Below are positions 25,618 to 36,506 of a DNA stretch of 64,000 nucleotides, piece after piece. Under the pieces are notes generated by a model. The model did not search any database. It had not been told where the DNA came from and saw nothing but the letters and a program-made list of their open reading frames with translations. Positions within the stretch are counted from its first letter, which is position 1, and every line of letters starts with the position of its first letter. A program made the position numbers and the translations under genes. Source of the DNA: Symsagittifera roscoffensis (Eukaryota > Xenacoelomorpha > Acoela > Convolutidae); assembly GCF_963678635.1 (NCBI RefSeq), contig NC_087064.1:64101548-64165547 (forward strand), written 5' to 3'.

Positions 25618-26110
25618 AGTGGGACGCCCTGAATGTTCCGACTGCCTTCTAAGATATTTGAACCAGTAATAATTCGAAAAAAATAAAACGAAAAAAGAAA
25701 ACATTATAGTAAATTTTGAGTATTTTTAAAAAAATCATCGCCCCACCAGCCATATAAAGTACAAAGTGATAAATTTCCCTCCTAGTAACAAAGCAAATAA
25801 GCTCCCTTCAACCAATTTGGAATGATTTCTATCACGGTTAAAATCTCCGCTTACAAGTTAGTTGCGCGAAATATGTCTCATGTTACTTGTCCCAATTTGG
25901 CCAAAATGTATCTTTAACTCCCAGAATTGTAAAAAAATTGATCATAGTTAAAAAAAAAACTTTTCCAATTTAAGCTCAAGACACAATACCTTTTGAATGG
26001 TATAAAAAATTCTGTCAAAAATGGCTAGTTAAAATGTCGAAGGTGGTCTGAAGAAAAAAACCCACCCCCATCCTAAAAATTCCATTGCTTTTGTTACGAG
26101 TCGGAACAAC
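25618..26110 (+). repeat. Member of the 560-bp dispersed family
   Basis: Same orientation as 52,080, including GCCCTGAATGTTCCGACTGCC at 25,627 and the right end near GTCGGAACAACAAGTGG at 26,100. It is followed at 26,255 by a short GCAAGATCTTG minisatellite, as in the tandem units. Confidence 0.7.
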
Positions 26111-27164
26111 AAGTGGCAACAAATTTCAAAGACTGCCTGAGTCATTTTTGATCCAGAGAAACAAATTGAGAAAACAAAGAATTTTTTTGTAATTTCATGG
26201 TGACTTGAAATTCACTTATGTACCCAAATCAATCAAGATTCTTGCAAATGAGGATTATCTCGCAAGATCTTGTAAGAGTGAGGTTATCTTGCAAGTCCCT
26301 GCAAGATAAACAACTCTGAAAATTCCACGGAACCTTATTCTGAGCACCAGAAAAACTATGGAGGCCCAATTTGACTACGGTCACAAAGAATTCTGGGTTT
26401 AGGCTCGGAAAAAAATAGGTTAAACAAATTTTAAAAATGTTCATGTATAATTTGATTTTTCATTTTTCCGAACGTAACTAAATTCAGATTATTGTTATAA
26501 TTTATTCTTGTCAAATTAAAGTTTTCAAAAACATATTTTTTGACTTTTTGTAAATTTTTCATCTAGTTTTGCGAGTCAAGTGGTTAAACTTCAATTTTTT
26601 GTTTTTCGTTGTCAAAGTTTTGATTAATAGAGTCAATTAGCTTATTACATTTTGTATGTTGTATTCCTATAAATCCGATAATTATTTATGTTCTTATTAT
26701 TATGAGGACATGTTTTGCTTTGTAAAGTTGATTTGTTCAAATAATTAAGTTTTTCTTTTTGCTAGTGGTAAAGTGTCTACTGGTAAAAAAATTATTCTTG
26801 CTTTGTGTAGAAAAATAATTCACAAAAAAAATCATATCTTTAAAGATCTTGCTAGAAATAAGAATGTCTTCAAACGAGGTTATCTTGCAAGATCTTTTAA
26901 AGGGATGCATCTTCTTTAAAAGAATCTTGTAAGATTTTTGAAAAATCTTGCGAGATAACCTTCCTTGATCAACTAGGGAAGCCAATATGAAAATTATAAC
27001 GCACGATATGTTAAGTATTTATAACACGTGTAAGCTGCGAATGAAATCATTCCAAATTAAGCTGAAGCCAACAGTTTATTCGGTATTCATAGCATATGGA
27101 AGATATTGAAAACGAACATTTTTTTTTCAATTATTTCTTTTCGAGCAAAAACGTTTAGTTTTGT

Positions 27165-28130
27165 AACCTGATAAACAAGCAGTTGTGTTCTGTTCAACTG
27201 TTATTTCCATTTGCAGTAACTGTTTTTGCTCTGTTTACGAAAGTAAGGGAATATTTGTGCTCGGGGTGGGTTTTTGTTCCGACTTTCGATACTAAAGTAT
27301 CGGAATATTTGTGCTCGGGGTGGTTTTTTTCTTCAGACAAATTTCAACTTTTCAACTAGCCATACTTGACTGAATTTTTTTATACCATTCAAAATATATT
27401 GTTGTCCTGAGCTTAAATTGTTGGCCTGAGATATTTTTCTAATTTAGATATTTAGATGTTTTCATTAGTATTAGATATTTTTAGATTTTAGCCACAAGGT
27501 ATTAGATATTTTTTTGAAATTTTTTTGATCAAAGTAAGCATTTTTTGGCGCGCCACTCACTGGAAGTTAGTATATGATGGCTCCTAAGGGGCCTTTGAAA
27601 GAAATGATGGCAGATTTGCCGAAAGTAGATGATATGAAAAAGTAAAATTGAGGGTGACTCTTTGGGCGTTGAGTGAGGTGTCTAAATTTAAAACAATTGA
27701 TAAGCATTCTTCTCGTATAAAATGAATGAGAAAGGAAAAGCAGTAAAGTTATAGTAAGTTTTTGGAAAACTACCCACAACTTGATGCTATTGTCCATGGG
27801 TAAGTTATAAAGTCAAGGGCAAAACTTAAATTTACAAGGTTTGACAATTAAAAGAAGCAACAACTTAGAAAAACTTGAAAATTTAAATCCGTCCTAGAAA
27901 TTGTTCCAAATTGGTTGAAAGAAACCTATTTGCCATAATTGATTTGTTATAAAGAGCGAAATCTATTCTTTTGTACTCTTTATGACAGATGAGGGGACGA
28001 TGTTGCAAAAAATCTCAAATAAAAAAAAATCATTTTGTTTTGTTTTATTTAATTTTTTAAATGTTATTACTACTCCATAATGTTTAAAAGGCAGTCGGAA
28101 CATTCAAGATTTTGACCTGATATGAGCAAA
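27165..28130 (-). repeat. 560-bp family member interrupted by a MITE-related insertion
   Basis: This inverted copy is split. The left part is 27,165-27,420, the right part resumes at about 27,885 (AAATCCGTCCTAGAAATTG), and the 465 bp between belong to another repeat (27,425-27,880). The end carries AAGGCAGTCGGAACATTCA at 28,090. Confidence 0.65.
27425..27880. mobile_element. Nested repeat with hAT-MITE-like internal block
   Basis: Contains GGCGCGCCACTCACTGGAAG and GTTAGTATATGATGGCTCC, diverged from the internal block of the 48,662 MITE. An inverted relative lies at 53,225-53,560. Both copies hold an open frame of about 75 codons (27,567-27,797 minus; 53,286-53,513 plus) with similar translation; whether it was ever a gene is unknown. 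Confidence 0.5.
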
Positions 28131-29110
28131 TGATTTTGCAAAAAAACGTATAGTTTATAATCCGTTATAATCAATCATAATGGATTTTAAATGGATTATA
28201 ATCCATTATAATGGATTTTAAATGGATTATAATCCATTAAAATGGATTTTAATGGATTGTGTTTTTACAAAAACAATTGATTATACCAAAAAATAATCGA
28301 TTTTGAGGGTTTAAATTTGCCACAATAATGCATTATAATGACAAAAATTTAGACAACACTTTTTCATTATAATCGATTATTATTATTATCCATGGATTTC
28401 CGGCGCGGGCATATACACAATAACTTACACACTTATACATACACACATTCTGCCTCTCCTTCTCTTATTGTCCTGCTGAAATCTTCTAAACACTTTACCA
28501 AGGTATATTTTCGTAAGAACAATCGATGTTTGGTTTTTATCATGGCTCGGTTAATTTCTTAAATATTTATATATTTTTTGATTCTTCGTATGAAATAAAA
28601 TATCATATACGTATTTGTTTTTATTTTTTTTTTCAGCAGTAGGTTAAATTTAGTCTTGACATAATGTTTCCTGTGGTCTGCATTGAGATTGAACAAACTA
28701 ACTCAGCGTAACTATAGATCTCTTAACCGTTCAAAAAAAAATCAGTATTTATTTGAACATATCCAATTGTTGTCATATCCAAAAACCAAAAAATATCCCA
28801 AAAAATTGAATAATTGATAGAGACAGAAATTTTTTGCTGCAATTTTTTTTCATATTTTATTTGGCGACAATTGAGGAATTCAAATTTTAAACAAGTCTCA
28901 CCGAAAACCAGAAAATTTAATGACTGCTTCCAATGAATTTTGTTCAGAGAATTTTTTGACAAATGCTTTCGTACAAATGTCAGTTTTTTTTGGTTAAATT
29001 TACCCAAGCAAACACAACACTCAAACATATAACACACACTTATACACACATAACGGCCTCTCCTCCTTTTATTGTCCTGCTGCAGTCTTCTAAGCACTTT
29101 TAACAAGGCA
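28130..29110 (+). repeat. Segmental copy with TTATAATGGATT minisatellite (copy 2 of 2)
   Basis: Counterpart of 24,590-25,510, with the minisatellite at about 28,150-28,260. Minus-strand open frame 28,723-29,139 lies in this repeat and is not kept in copy 1, so it is not called. Confidence 0.75.
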
Positions 29111-29259
29111 TTTTTTTGCTGAGAAAAAATTTGCTGCATCTTTTTTTGACATATTTTTAAAGCATTTCAAATATTATACAGGACTGCTCATATCAGTGAA
29201 AAACAAATTGAAGAAATTTAAAAAAAAATAGTAAAATTTGAGTTTTTTTATAAAAATAT

Positions 29260-29660
29260 TGCCCCATAAGCCATATAAAGTACAAAGTGATAGATTTCCC
29301 TCCTAGTAACAAATCAATTTTGGCAAAAAAGCTTCCTTCAACCAATTTGGAACGTTTTTCATCACGGTTTAAATCTCCACGTACGCCTTAATTGCGCGAA
29401 ATATATCTCAAGTTACTGGTCCCAAATTGGCCAAAATGGCTATCTTTAAATCCCATAACTGTGTTTATCAAAGTTAATCTTTAAATTTATCAAAGTCGAA
29501 ATATCTTTTCAAATTTAAGCTCATGACACAATACCTTTTGAATGGTATAAAAAATTACGTCAAAAATGGCTAGTTAAAATGTCGAAGGTTGTCTGAAGAG
29601 AAAAAAACTACCCCGATCCTCAATATTTCATTACTTTTGTTACGAGTCGGAACAACAAGT
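29260..29660 (+). repeat. Member of the 560-bp dispersed family
   Basis: Same orientation as 52,080, from GCCATATAAAGTACAAAG to GTCGGAACAACAAGTGG. Followed by a GCAAGATCTTGC minisatellite at 29,817-29,905. Confidence 0.7.
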
Positions 29661-30054
29661 GGCAACAAATATCAAAAAATTGCCTCAGTCATTTTTGATC
29701 CAGAGAAACAATTTGAGAAAACTAAGATTTTTTTTTGTTATTTGTTGTAATTTCATGGTGACTTAAAATTCACTTATGTGCCCTAATCGATCAAGATTCT
29801 TGCAAATGAGGGTTATCTCGCAAGATCTTGCGAGAGTGAGGTTATCTTGCAAGAATTGCAAGAATGAGCGTTTCCTGCAAGAATCTTGCAGGTCCTTGCA
29901 AGATAGCCAACTAAAAAATTTCGACGGAACCTTATTCTGAGAACCAGAAAAACTATATAGATCCAATTTGACTACAGTCACAAAGAATTCTGAGATTAGG
30001 CTCGGAAAAGTTTGAGTTAAACAAATTTTAAGAATGTTCACATACAGTTTTTTA

Positions 30055-30690
30055 CCCTGATAAACAAGCAGTTGTATTCTGTTCAACTGTTAATTCCGTT
30101 TGCAGCAACTGTTTTTGTTCTGCTTACGAAAGTCAGGGAATATTTGTGCTCGGGTGGGTTTTTGTTCCGACTTTCGATATGAAAGTAACGGAATATTTGT
30201 GCTCGGGGTGGCTTTTTTGTTCAGACAAATTTCGACTTTTTAAATAGCCATCTTTGACTGAATTTTATATCATTCAAAAGGTATGGTTTTTCTGAGCTCA
30301 AATTTAAAAAGAAATTTCACCTGTGATCACTTTTTGTAAAGTTATGGGGATTTAAAGACTGTCATTTTGGCCAGTTTGGGACAGTTAACGCGCGATATCT
30401 ATTAGCGCGTAAGCGAGATTTATTCCGTCTCAGAAATTGTTCCAATTTGGTTCAAGGAAGCTTATATGCCATAATTGATTGTTAATAGGAGCAAAATCTA
30501 ACACTTTGTACTTAATATGGCGTGTGGGGGGATGTTTTTGCAAAAAAAATATCAATTTTTTTTTATTATAGTTTTAGTTTATTACATTTAATTTTTTCAT
30601 GTATGCTGCTCCATAGAGCTTAAAAGGCAGTCAGAACTTTCAGGGTTTTGCCCTGATACGAGCAGTCTTGTTTCTTCTTTGCGGTTGTTT
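30055..30690 (-). repeat. Member of the 560-bp dispersed family with intact stem-loop end
   Basis: Inverted relative to 52,080. It includes CCGACTTTCGATATGAAAG at about 30,167 and the end stem-loop TCAGGGTTTTGCCCTGA at about 30,640, followed by TACGAGCAGTCTTG. Confidence 0.75.
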
Positions 30691-30699
30691 CGTACTAAA

Positions 30700-31465
30700 A
30701 GGCCCAAACACAAGAGCAATTGAACTATTTCGATATACAGAACATGCATATTGACTACCGTATTTTGACTCTTTTTAATCATCAAGGTTATCATGGCTTT
30801 GATGGAATAGAGTGCGCAATTGCAGTCCATGTCAAATGCTGGAATGTATCAAAAATAACGCCAGTTGGACTAAATTCGTATCAATTAAACTCTGCAACAA
30901 AATACTTAGTTAGTGAAATACTGCATAATCTTTTGCCTTATAACCGTGTGCCTTGCCGTGTGCCTTGCGCTTTGACTGGTGTGGTATGGCAGCACATTTT
31001 TGCCATCAAGTTCAGAGGAACATCTTGGCCTACTTAAATTCCACATGTGATAAACTCAAATTCTCATCATCTATGCAATGTCTGCAAAAGAATAAGATAG
31101 GAGTGTGCAAATTTACACCGAATGAAGCGCTTCCCTGTTATAAATAGAAGCAAGAAACTGTAGCAAGTGTTAAATTCAAGTGGACTTTAAATCCGATTTT
31201 TTTTTCTTTGCAAAAGAAGTACATTTAATTTTCTAAGCAATTTTATGAACTCATTCCAAAAGTTTTTGAAAGTGCAAATACTCCCGCACTGGAGTTCTAA
31301 GGATAATAATCGATTCTTGTCATTTTTTAGTCAGTATCTATGAAGTTACCAAAATAATCGATTAGAATCTATCAAAAAATGATTATGGTCCTAGTATTTT
31401 TATATCAATATAATCGATTATAATCCATTCAAACTAGATAATATTTCTTAGATTTTTTATGCCAA
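30700..31465. other. Unassigned AT-rich sequence
   Basis: Overlapping frames at 30,720-31,147 have no recognisable domain. Part of it (TTAAACTCTGCAACAAAATACTTAGTTAGT, about 30,885-30,915) also occurs at 24,524, so it is repeat-derived. Nothing else is identified. Confidence 0.4.
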
Positions 31466-31466
31466 T

Positions 31467-31510
31467 ATAATCCCTTATAATCAGTTATAATCAGTTATAA
31501 TCAGTTATAA
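31467..31510. repeat. 10-bp tandem repeat (TTATAATCAG)n
   Basis: About four copies of TTATAATCAG in a row, next to other TTATAATC-containing AT-rich sequence. Confidence 0.8.
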
Positions 31511-31539
31511 AATATTTCACAATTTTTATATTTTTTATC

Positions 31540-31792
31540 TTACCCGTACCGAGCAAATTCTTTATTTCTGACCTGAAATACTTTGTATCTAATCTAATTT
31601 CTGGTCAGAAATTCTTTGTGAAATGTTTAAACAAAGCATGGATTTTCTCTAAATTCTCTATTTCTCATCCTAAGTCTGATCAAAAATTAGCTAAATCTAG
31701 GCTATTTCTAGCTAGAAAAAATTCTCCTGGTGGGGCTCAAACTCTGTCCTTCTGATTTCTAGTAATTTTCTCTATCCACTAGGCTACAGACC
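31540..31792 (-). mobile_element. tRNA-derived SINE candidate
   Basis: On the minus strand, bases 31,792-31,727 read like a tRNA-derived head: TAGCCTAGTGGATAG is an excellent RNA polymerase III A-box, and AGTTTGAGCCCCACC near 31,740 resembles a B-box/T-arm. An AT-rich body follows towards 31,540 with CTAGCTAGAAATAGCC text. The anticodon arm is degenerate and no CCA or poly(A) end was fixed, so it is not called as a functional tRNA. Confidence 0.5.
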
Positions 31793-32079
31793 TTGATGTA
31801 AGTTCTTAGTTGTAGCAGTTGTTATAACAAGTGTAAGTCTGCATTGTATTGCTACTGTTATTGTGTATACTCGAAGCATGTTTACCTCGTTGCGGTTGAG
31901 CAGTGATCTGATGTCTGGTTATTTTTTTCCAGAAACTGTTTATTTCTAAAGTAGAAAATAAATAGATAACTTCTGCACGCAAAAAACGAGAAAATTAGGC
32001 TAGATAATCTACATAAAGTTTCTATCTGGAAAAACAGAGCTTCCGTTAGGTACGGGTATATACCCTGCTTACCCCTCCC

Positions 32080-32400
32080 TATTTACATCCCCCCTGTTTA
32101 CATCCCCCCAGTTTACCTCCCCCCTCCCCACGGTTTGCCCCTCCTCATTTTACCCCCCCCCATCTTAGTTTAAACCCCCCATTTACTGAACTTGGGCGGG
32201 GTAAAAATGGAGGAGGGGGGGGCAACCTGAGGGTGGGGGGGGGTTTAACTGCAACTTGGGGGGGGGGGGGGTTTGGGGGGTAAACTTTAGTAAACACGGG
32301 ATTGGGCGTAGGGATAAACGTAAGGGAGTGGGGGAGGGGGTTTGGGAAAATGCGGATGGGGGGCAAAATGAGGGGGGGGGGGGGGTAGTTCGAGTAGGTT
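32080..32400. repeat. C-rich then G-rich block with inverted symmetry
   Basis: Bases 32,080-32,170 repeat TTTACATCCCCCC-like units, and bases 32,205-32,400 are long G tracts with GGGGGGTAAAC-like text. The C-rich half and the G-rich half are partly complementary, and the G half has many runs of four or more G on the plus strand. The three overlapping proline-rich minus-strand frames here are products of the composition. Confidence 0.75.
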
Positions 32401-33994
32401 TAGATTGCGAGTAGGGCGTGAGTAAAAAGAAATGTTGCAAGTTTTGCAAATGATTTTGCATAAAATGTAAGAATTATAATCCGTTATAATCAATTATAAT
32501 GGATTTTAAATGGACTATAAAAAATTTTACGACAATAATGACAATAAATTCTAGGTTCTAGGTGATCGACTCAGCCCAAAATGGCCTCAGTGCCTCAGAG
32601 TTAAATTATTCCGACAAAACCAAAAAGACTTAAAATTTAATTTTTTTCTCAAAATCGATTGAGTTTACGCAATAAAAGAAGGTAAAACTTGCCATAGCAG
32701 TTTTAGCATGGTGAAAACCATTTTGCGAAACTTGTGCCGAAAATTTTAAAGCAAAAAGTGGCCAACTTTGGCAGCTTTTAATCAGCCAAACAAAAAAATA
32801 ATGATCAAATAATGGCACTTTTTCCTTCCCCCGCCCGCACCTGCAAACTTTTTCATGTAAACTTGTTGACCACATTGTCCGGTTCTCATGAAAAAATACA
32901 TACAGACTAATAAAATCACGACAAACATTTTTGGTCTTCATACTCAACCTCATAAAATCACTCGTTACACTAATAGGTTGATGCTGGCGTGAGGTGGGGT
33001 GATTAAAAAGAGCCCAATTAATGATATATTTTTGACTGCTTTTAATCAGCCATAAAAATAATAAATAACCAATTTATAATAAGTAAAAAAAGATCTTTTA
33101 AAAATAAAAAAATTAGGCCAAATTTATCAGATCACGTGCTAAAAAAGCTCAGGAAAATGAGCCTTTTATCTGCGCCATCAAAGTTTATGAACAAAAACAA
33201 ATTTAAATCAGCGTAGTATATTTTAGACGACTCAAACCACCATGGATATGTTTTGACCGCCTCGACAAAAAAAACATACCCAGCTCTGTTTTCAGAAGAA
33301 AACTATGTTGCGACCAATTAAAGGTAAATTAAACCTGTGGCCAAGCGTTAGACGCCATCAAACCGAATTACTGATTGTTGTTATCGGGAAATAACGAAGA
33401 AGTTTTTATCACTTTTATACGTTTTTTTCCTCTAATTGTGTTGAAATTAAACAAAAAATATGAAAACAAAAAATGGTTAGAATTTTTATTAATTTGCTCT
33501 TCGAATTTATTCTGCAAAATGGGGATCCAAAATTTCTTCAAAATATAGCGGTTGTCTAAAAATATATCAAAAGATTGAAGATCAGTTAAAGCAATAATTT
33601 AACAGCCAGTCTACAAATTAGAACGATGTTTACAAAATTAATTGTTCCTACTTTCGAATTTATTCTTGGGCTGGTTTTTTTACCTAGTCATTTCTCGACT
33701 ATGAAATTAAAGTTTTTGACATGAACTTTTTTTTGTAGCCTATTGAAGATATTCCACGCTGAAAAAAATTTTAAAATAATTTTTTTTAACTCCGATTATT
33801 TTTGGTTTTTTTTTTGCTTCGCTCTCAACTTTTTCATGCGCGCTTCGAAGATTTTAATCATAATGCTGAAAACGTGAGGCAAATTATTTATACAGAGGGA
33901 ATTATCCCGCACAGCAAAGTCGATCAACATTACGACTAATTTTCTCAAACTTGATCTTGCAATAATGTGTTTTAGCATAAACTACTCGGAACCA

Positions 33995-34560
33995 ATTAAG
34001 AGGCAGTCGTAAAAACTCATAAATTTTCCATTAATTATGAGCAGCCTTGTTGTTTTGACTTTCGTAAGGAAATTAACGTAAAAATTTTGCTCGGTGTGTA
34101 TTTAATCAATCAAGTTTCGATTTTTTAACTAGCCATATTTGACGTAATGTATTTAAATCATTCAAAATGTATTTTTTTTCTGAGCTTTACTTTAAGAATA
34201 AATTTCACTTGTGAACATTTTTTGCAAAGATATGAGGGCTTAAAAAATTTCAATTTTGACCATTTGTGACAATTTTCGCGCAATATATTTTGCGCTTATA
34301 ACGCATGAGCAGAGATTTCTTCCGTCTAAGAAAACGTTGCAAAAATTTTGAAGAAAGTTGATGTGCCATAATTGATTTGTTGCTAGGAGCAAAGTTTAAG
34401 ACTTTGTACTTTATGTGGCGTGTGGTTGGATGATTTGAACAAAAAAAACTCAGCCTAAAAACTCATTTTTTTTGTTACATTTCATTTATTACCGCTCCAT
34501 AGACCTGAAAAGGCAATCGAAACAGTCAGGGTTTCGTCCTGACACGAGCATTTTTGTTTA
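33995..34560 (-). repeat. Member of the 560-bp dispersed family
   Basis: Diverged copy inside the segmental repeat, inverted relative to 52,080. It has both end motifs: GAGGCAGTCG at the left, and GTCAGGGTTTCGTCCTGAC stem-loop with ACGAGCA at the right. Confidence 0.7.
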
Positions 34561-34673
34561 AATTCAAATTGACTACAGCAGAGTTTGCCATATTGTTGTC
34601 TAGTTGCCAATTTTTTTACCGTTTATCTTCTGCATCTTCTTCAAAAGCTTCATTATTGAAGTTTAAATTTACG

Positions 34674-35170
34674 AATTAGGACAACTCGTCCTTTTCAGAA
34701 GTATTGGCCAGGCGTTTTTAGTATCGCAATTCTCGATATCACTCTCGGTCGTCTCTGCAGCAGCACGAATCAGACCAAAGTGAGAAATTGGACAACTAAA
34801 AATGGCGTGATCTATATGATCTTTTAGATAAAAAATACTGCTGCGTTTTCATCGGCAAGCTATCTTCGGAAAAATCATAATCAAGATCAGGCTGTTTCCG
34901 ATCACCAATCTGAGTGGTAGCGAATTCTTTAGACGCTCTACTCAGTGTACCAGCCCAATCCTACGACACTGGCTGTTGACAATTTTATCGGTTAACATTT
35001 TTTTTTCAAATTCATTCCTCGTTGTTAGGTTTGAGTTGAAAGCGGTGGCGTTGTCATCACTTTCATCAAAGTCATTCGTTATTTCACTGTGTTGCTTTTG
35101 TAGCCAAAGCGAAAAAACTTCTGAATATCTAAAGATTGGTTTGCTTGTTGCCAAAAGCTGATAAGGAATT
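34674..35170 (-). pseudogene. Decayed acidic protein fragment, copy 1
   Basis: Three consecutive coding-like stretches in different frames run along the minus strand. The first is about 70 codons (35,154-34,942, rich in Asp, Glu, Asn and Ser). The second is about 55 codons ending at a TAG at 34,796 (Asp/Glu-rich, then Arg/Ser-rich). The third is about 40 codons ending near 34,674. The 70-codon part is kept in three segmental copies with mostly conservative changes. No ATG begins it (the frame opens after a TGA close to an acceptor-like TTCAG), so it could be a former internal exon. No family is recognised. Confidence 0.4.
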
Positions 35171-36506
35171 TTTTTGCTGAAGTCACAGCTTTCATATTGT
35201 GGCAGTTGAACGCCATTGGGTTGTTTTCAGTTCTTCACATTGAACGAGAGGTCAAGGTGTCTTCATTTTGCTGATTATTCAGCATCGTCTATGCAGCCTC
35301 AGATACACCTTTGCCAATATTTTTCTGCAGTGATATGTGGTAAAAAAAACCTAAACTGAAACCTAATGCTGAGTTTCTTGTACATGTTGGAGGCCAGGTG
35401 TATACTCAAAAAACACATATCTTTTAGAAATCAAAATCAGTTTATCGTCAAAAAGCAAGTTTTAAAAAAAGGCCGGGCAACGTTTTTTCCCAAATTTTTT
35501 AGCCGAAAAAAAATTTATTTTTCAAAAAACCAACCACCGACAAATTTTTTTGCAAAAATTATACAAGCCGCCAAAAATTTTTTTATTCCATAAAAAGTAT
35601 ACATCAAATATATAAGTCAAGCAATAAGTGTTGGTTTTCAATTAAAAAATTTTCCAGAAAAATTTTTCAGAAAACCTGAATCAATGAAAACGTTTTTTTT
35701 CTGAAAAGATTAACAGCCTCCAAAAGAGAGACAATTATTTGTGATTAACTCAGGAAAAAAAAATTAAACTCGATATAGAGGAAAACAAACAAGGTTTGTA
35801 CTCTTCTTTGAAACCCATTTTTCATCTAAAACAAAACCTTTGGATTTTTGAGCGGTTATGAGATTGGTTCCTGGCTAAAATGTCAAGTGATTTTGCTTCA
35901 AATTATTTTTATAACAGGTTTGTAGTATAATTTTTCACTTTTGATTTGAGAAAAAAGGAAATTGACATTTTGTATTTTACACATTCTACCTTTATACAAA
36001 TAAAATCTCAATATATCGGAAACACTAGCTTCTTCAATCGTAGGCACTCTTATGTTTTTGTTAGTTTTGAACTGAACACTACCAAGTTTTTCCTGAAACT
36101 TTTTGGGATTTCAAATTGAATACATAGTTTTTTGCAAAGGGGCATGGTAGTCTCTGATTGAAGAAACAAGCCTTCGTTTAACAATTTGATGAGATCCTTT
36201 CCAAGTCACTGGTTGTTGCTTAAATGTAATCAAACTGATATATGGATATCCTATGCTTTTTGTTCTAATTTCAGCACATGGTTCAAAAGTTTTAACCCCA
36301 ATCTAACATACAAATGCAGTAAAATTTCGGCTCGACCAATTGATCATTTTGGATTTCCATGACAAATCATCCGTTCAAATGTTTGAGTATTCTTGACGAC
36401 TGCAATATAATTTTTCTTTTTGGGTACTCAACATGGACTTTTCATAAAAATCTAAAGAAAAGTCTTCAGTTATGTTTAAAAATGGTTCAAATTTAAAACT
36501 AGTTTT

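Larger units (their letters stand above)
32640..36490 (+). repeat. 3.8-kb segmental repeat, copy 1
   Basis: Begins with CTCAAAATCGATTGAGTTTACGC and ends near AAAACTAGTTTTTCTC, where the second direct copy begins (36,507). It contains a 560-bp family member at 33,995-34,560 and a decayed coding-like stretch at 34,670-35,170. A direct partial copy is at 36,507-39,400 and an inverted copy at 41,820-44,830. Many short frames cross it and most are not kept between copies. Confidence 0.8.

Noticed and set aside
32145-32493. Three proline-rich minus-strand frames
   Set aside because: They come only from the C/G homopolymer composition.
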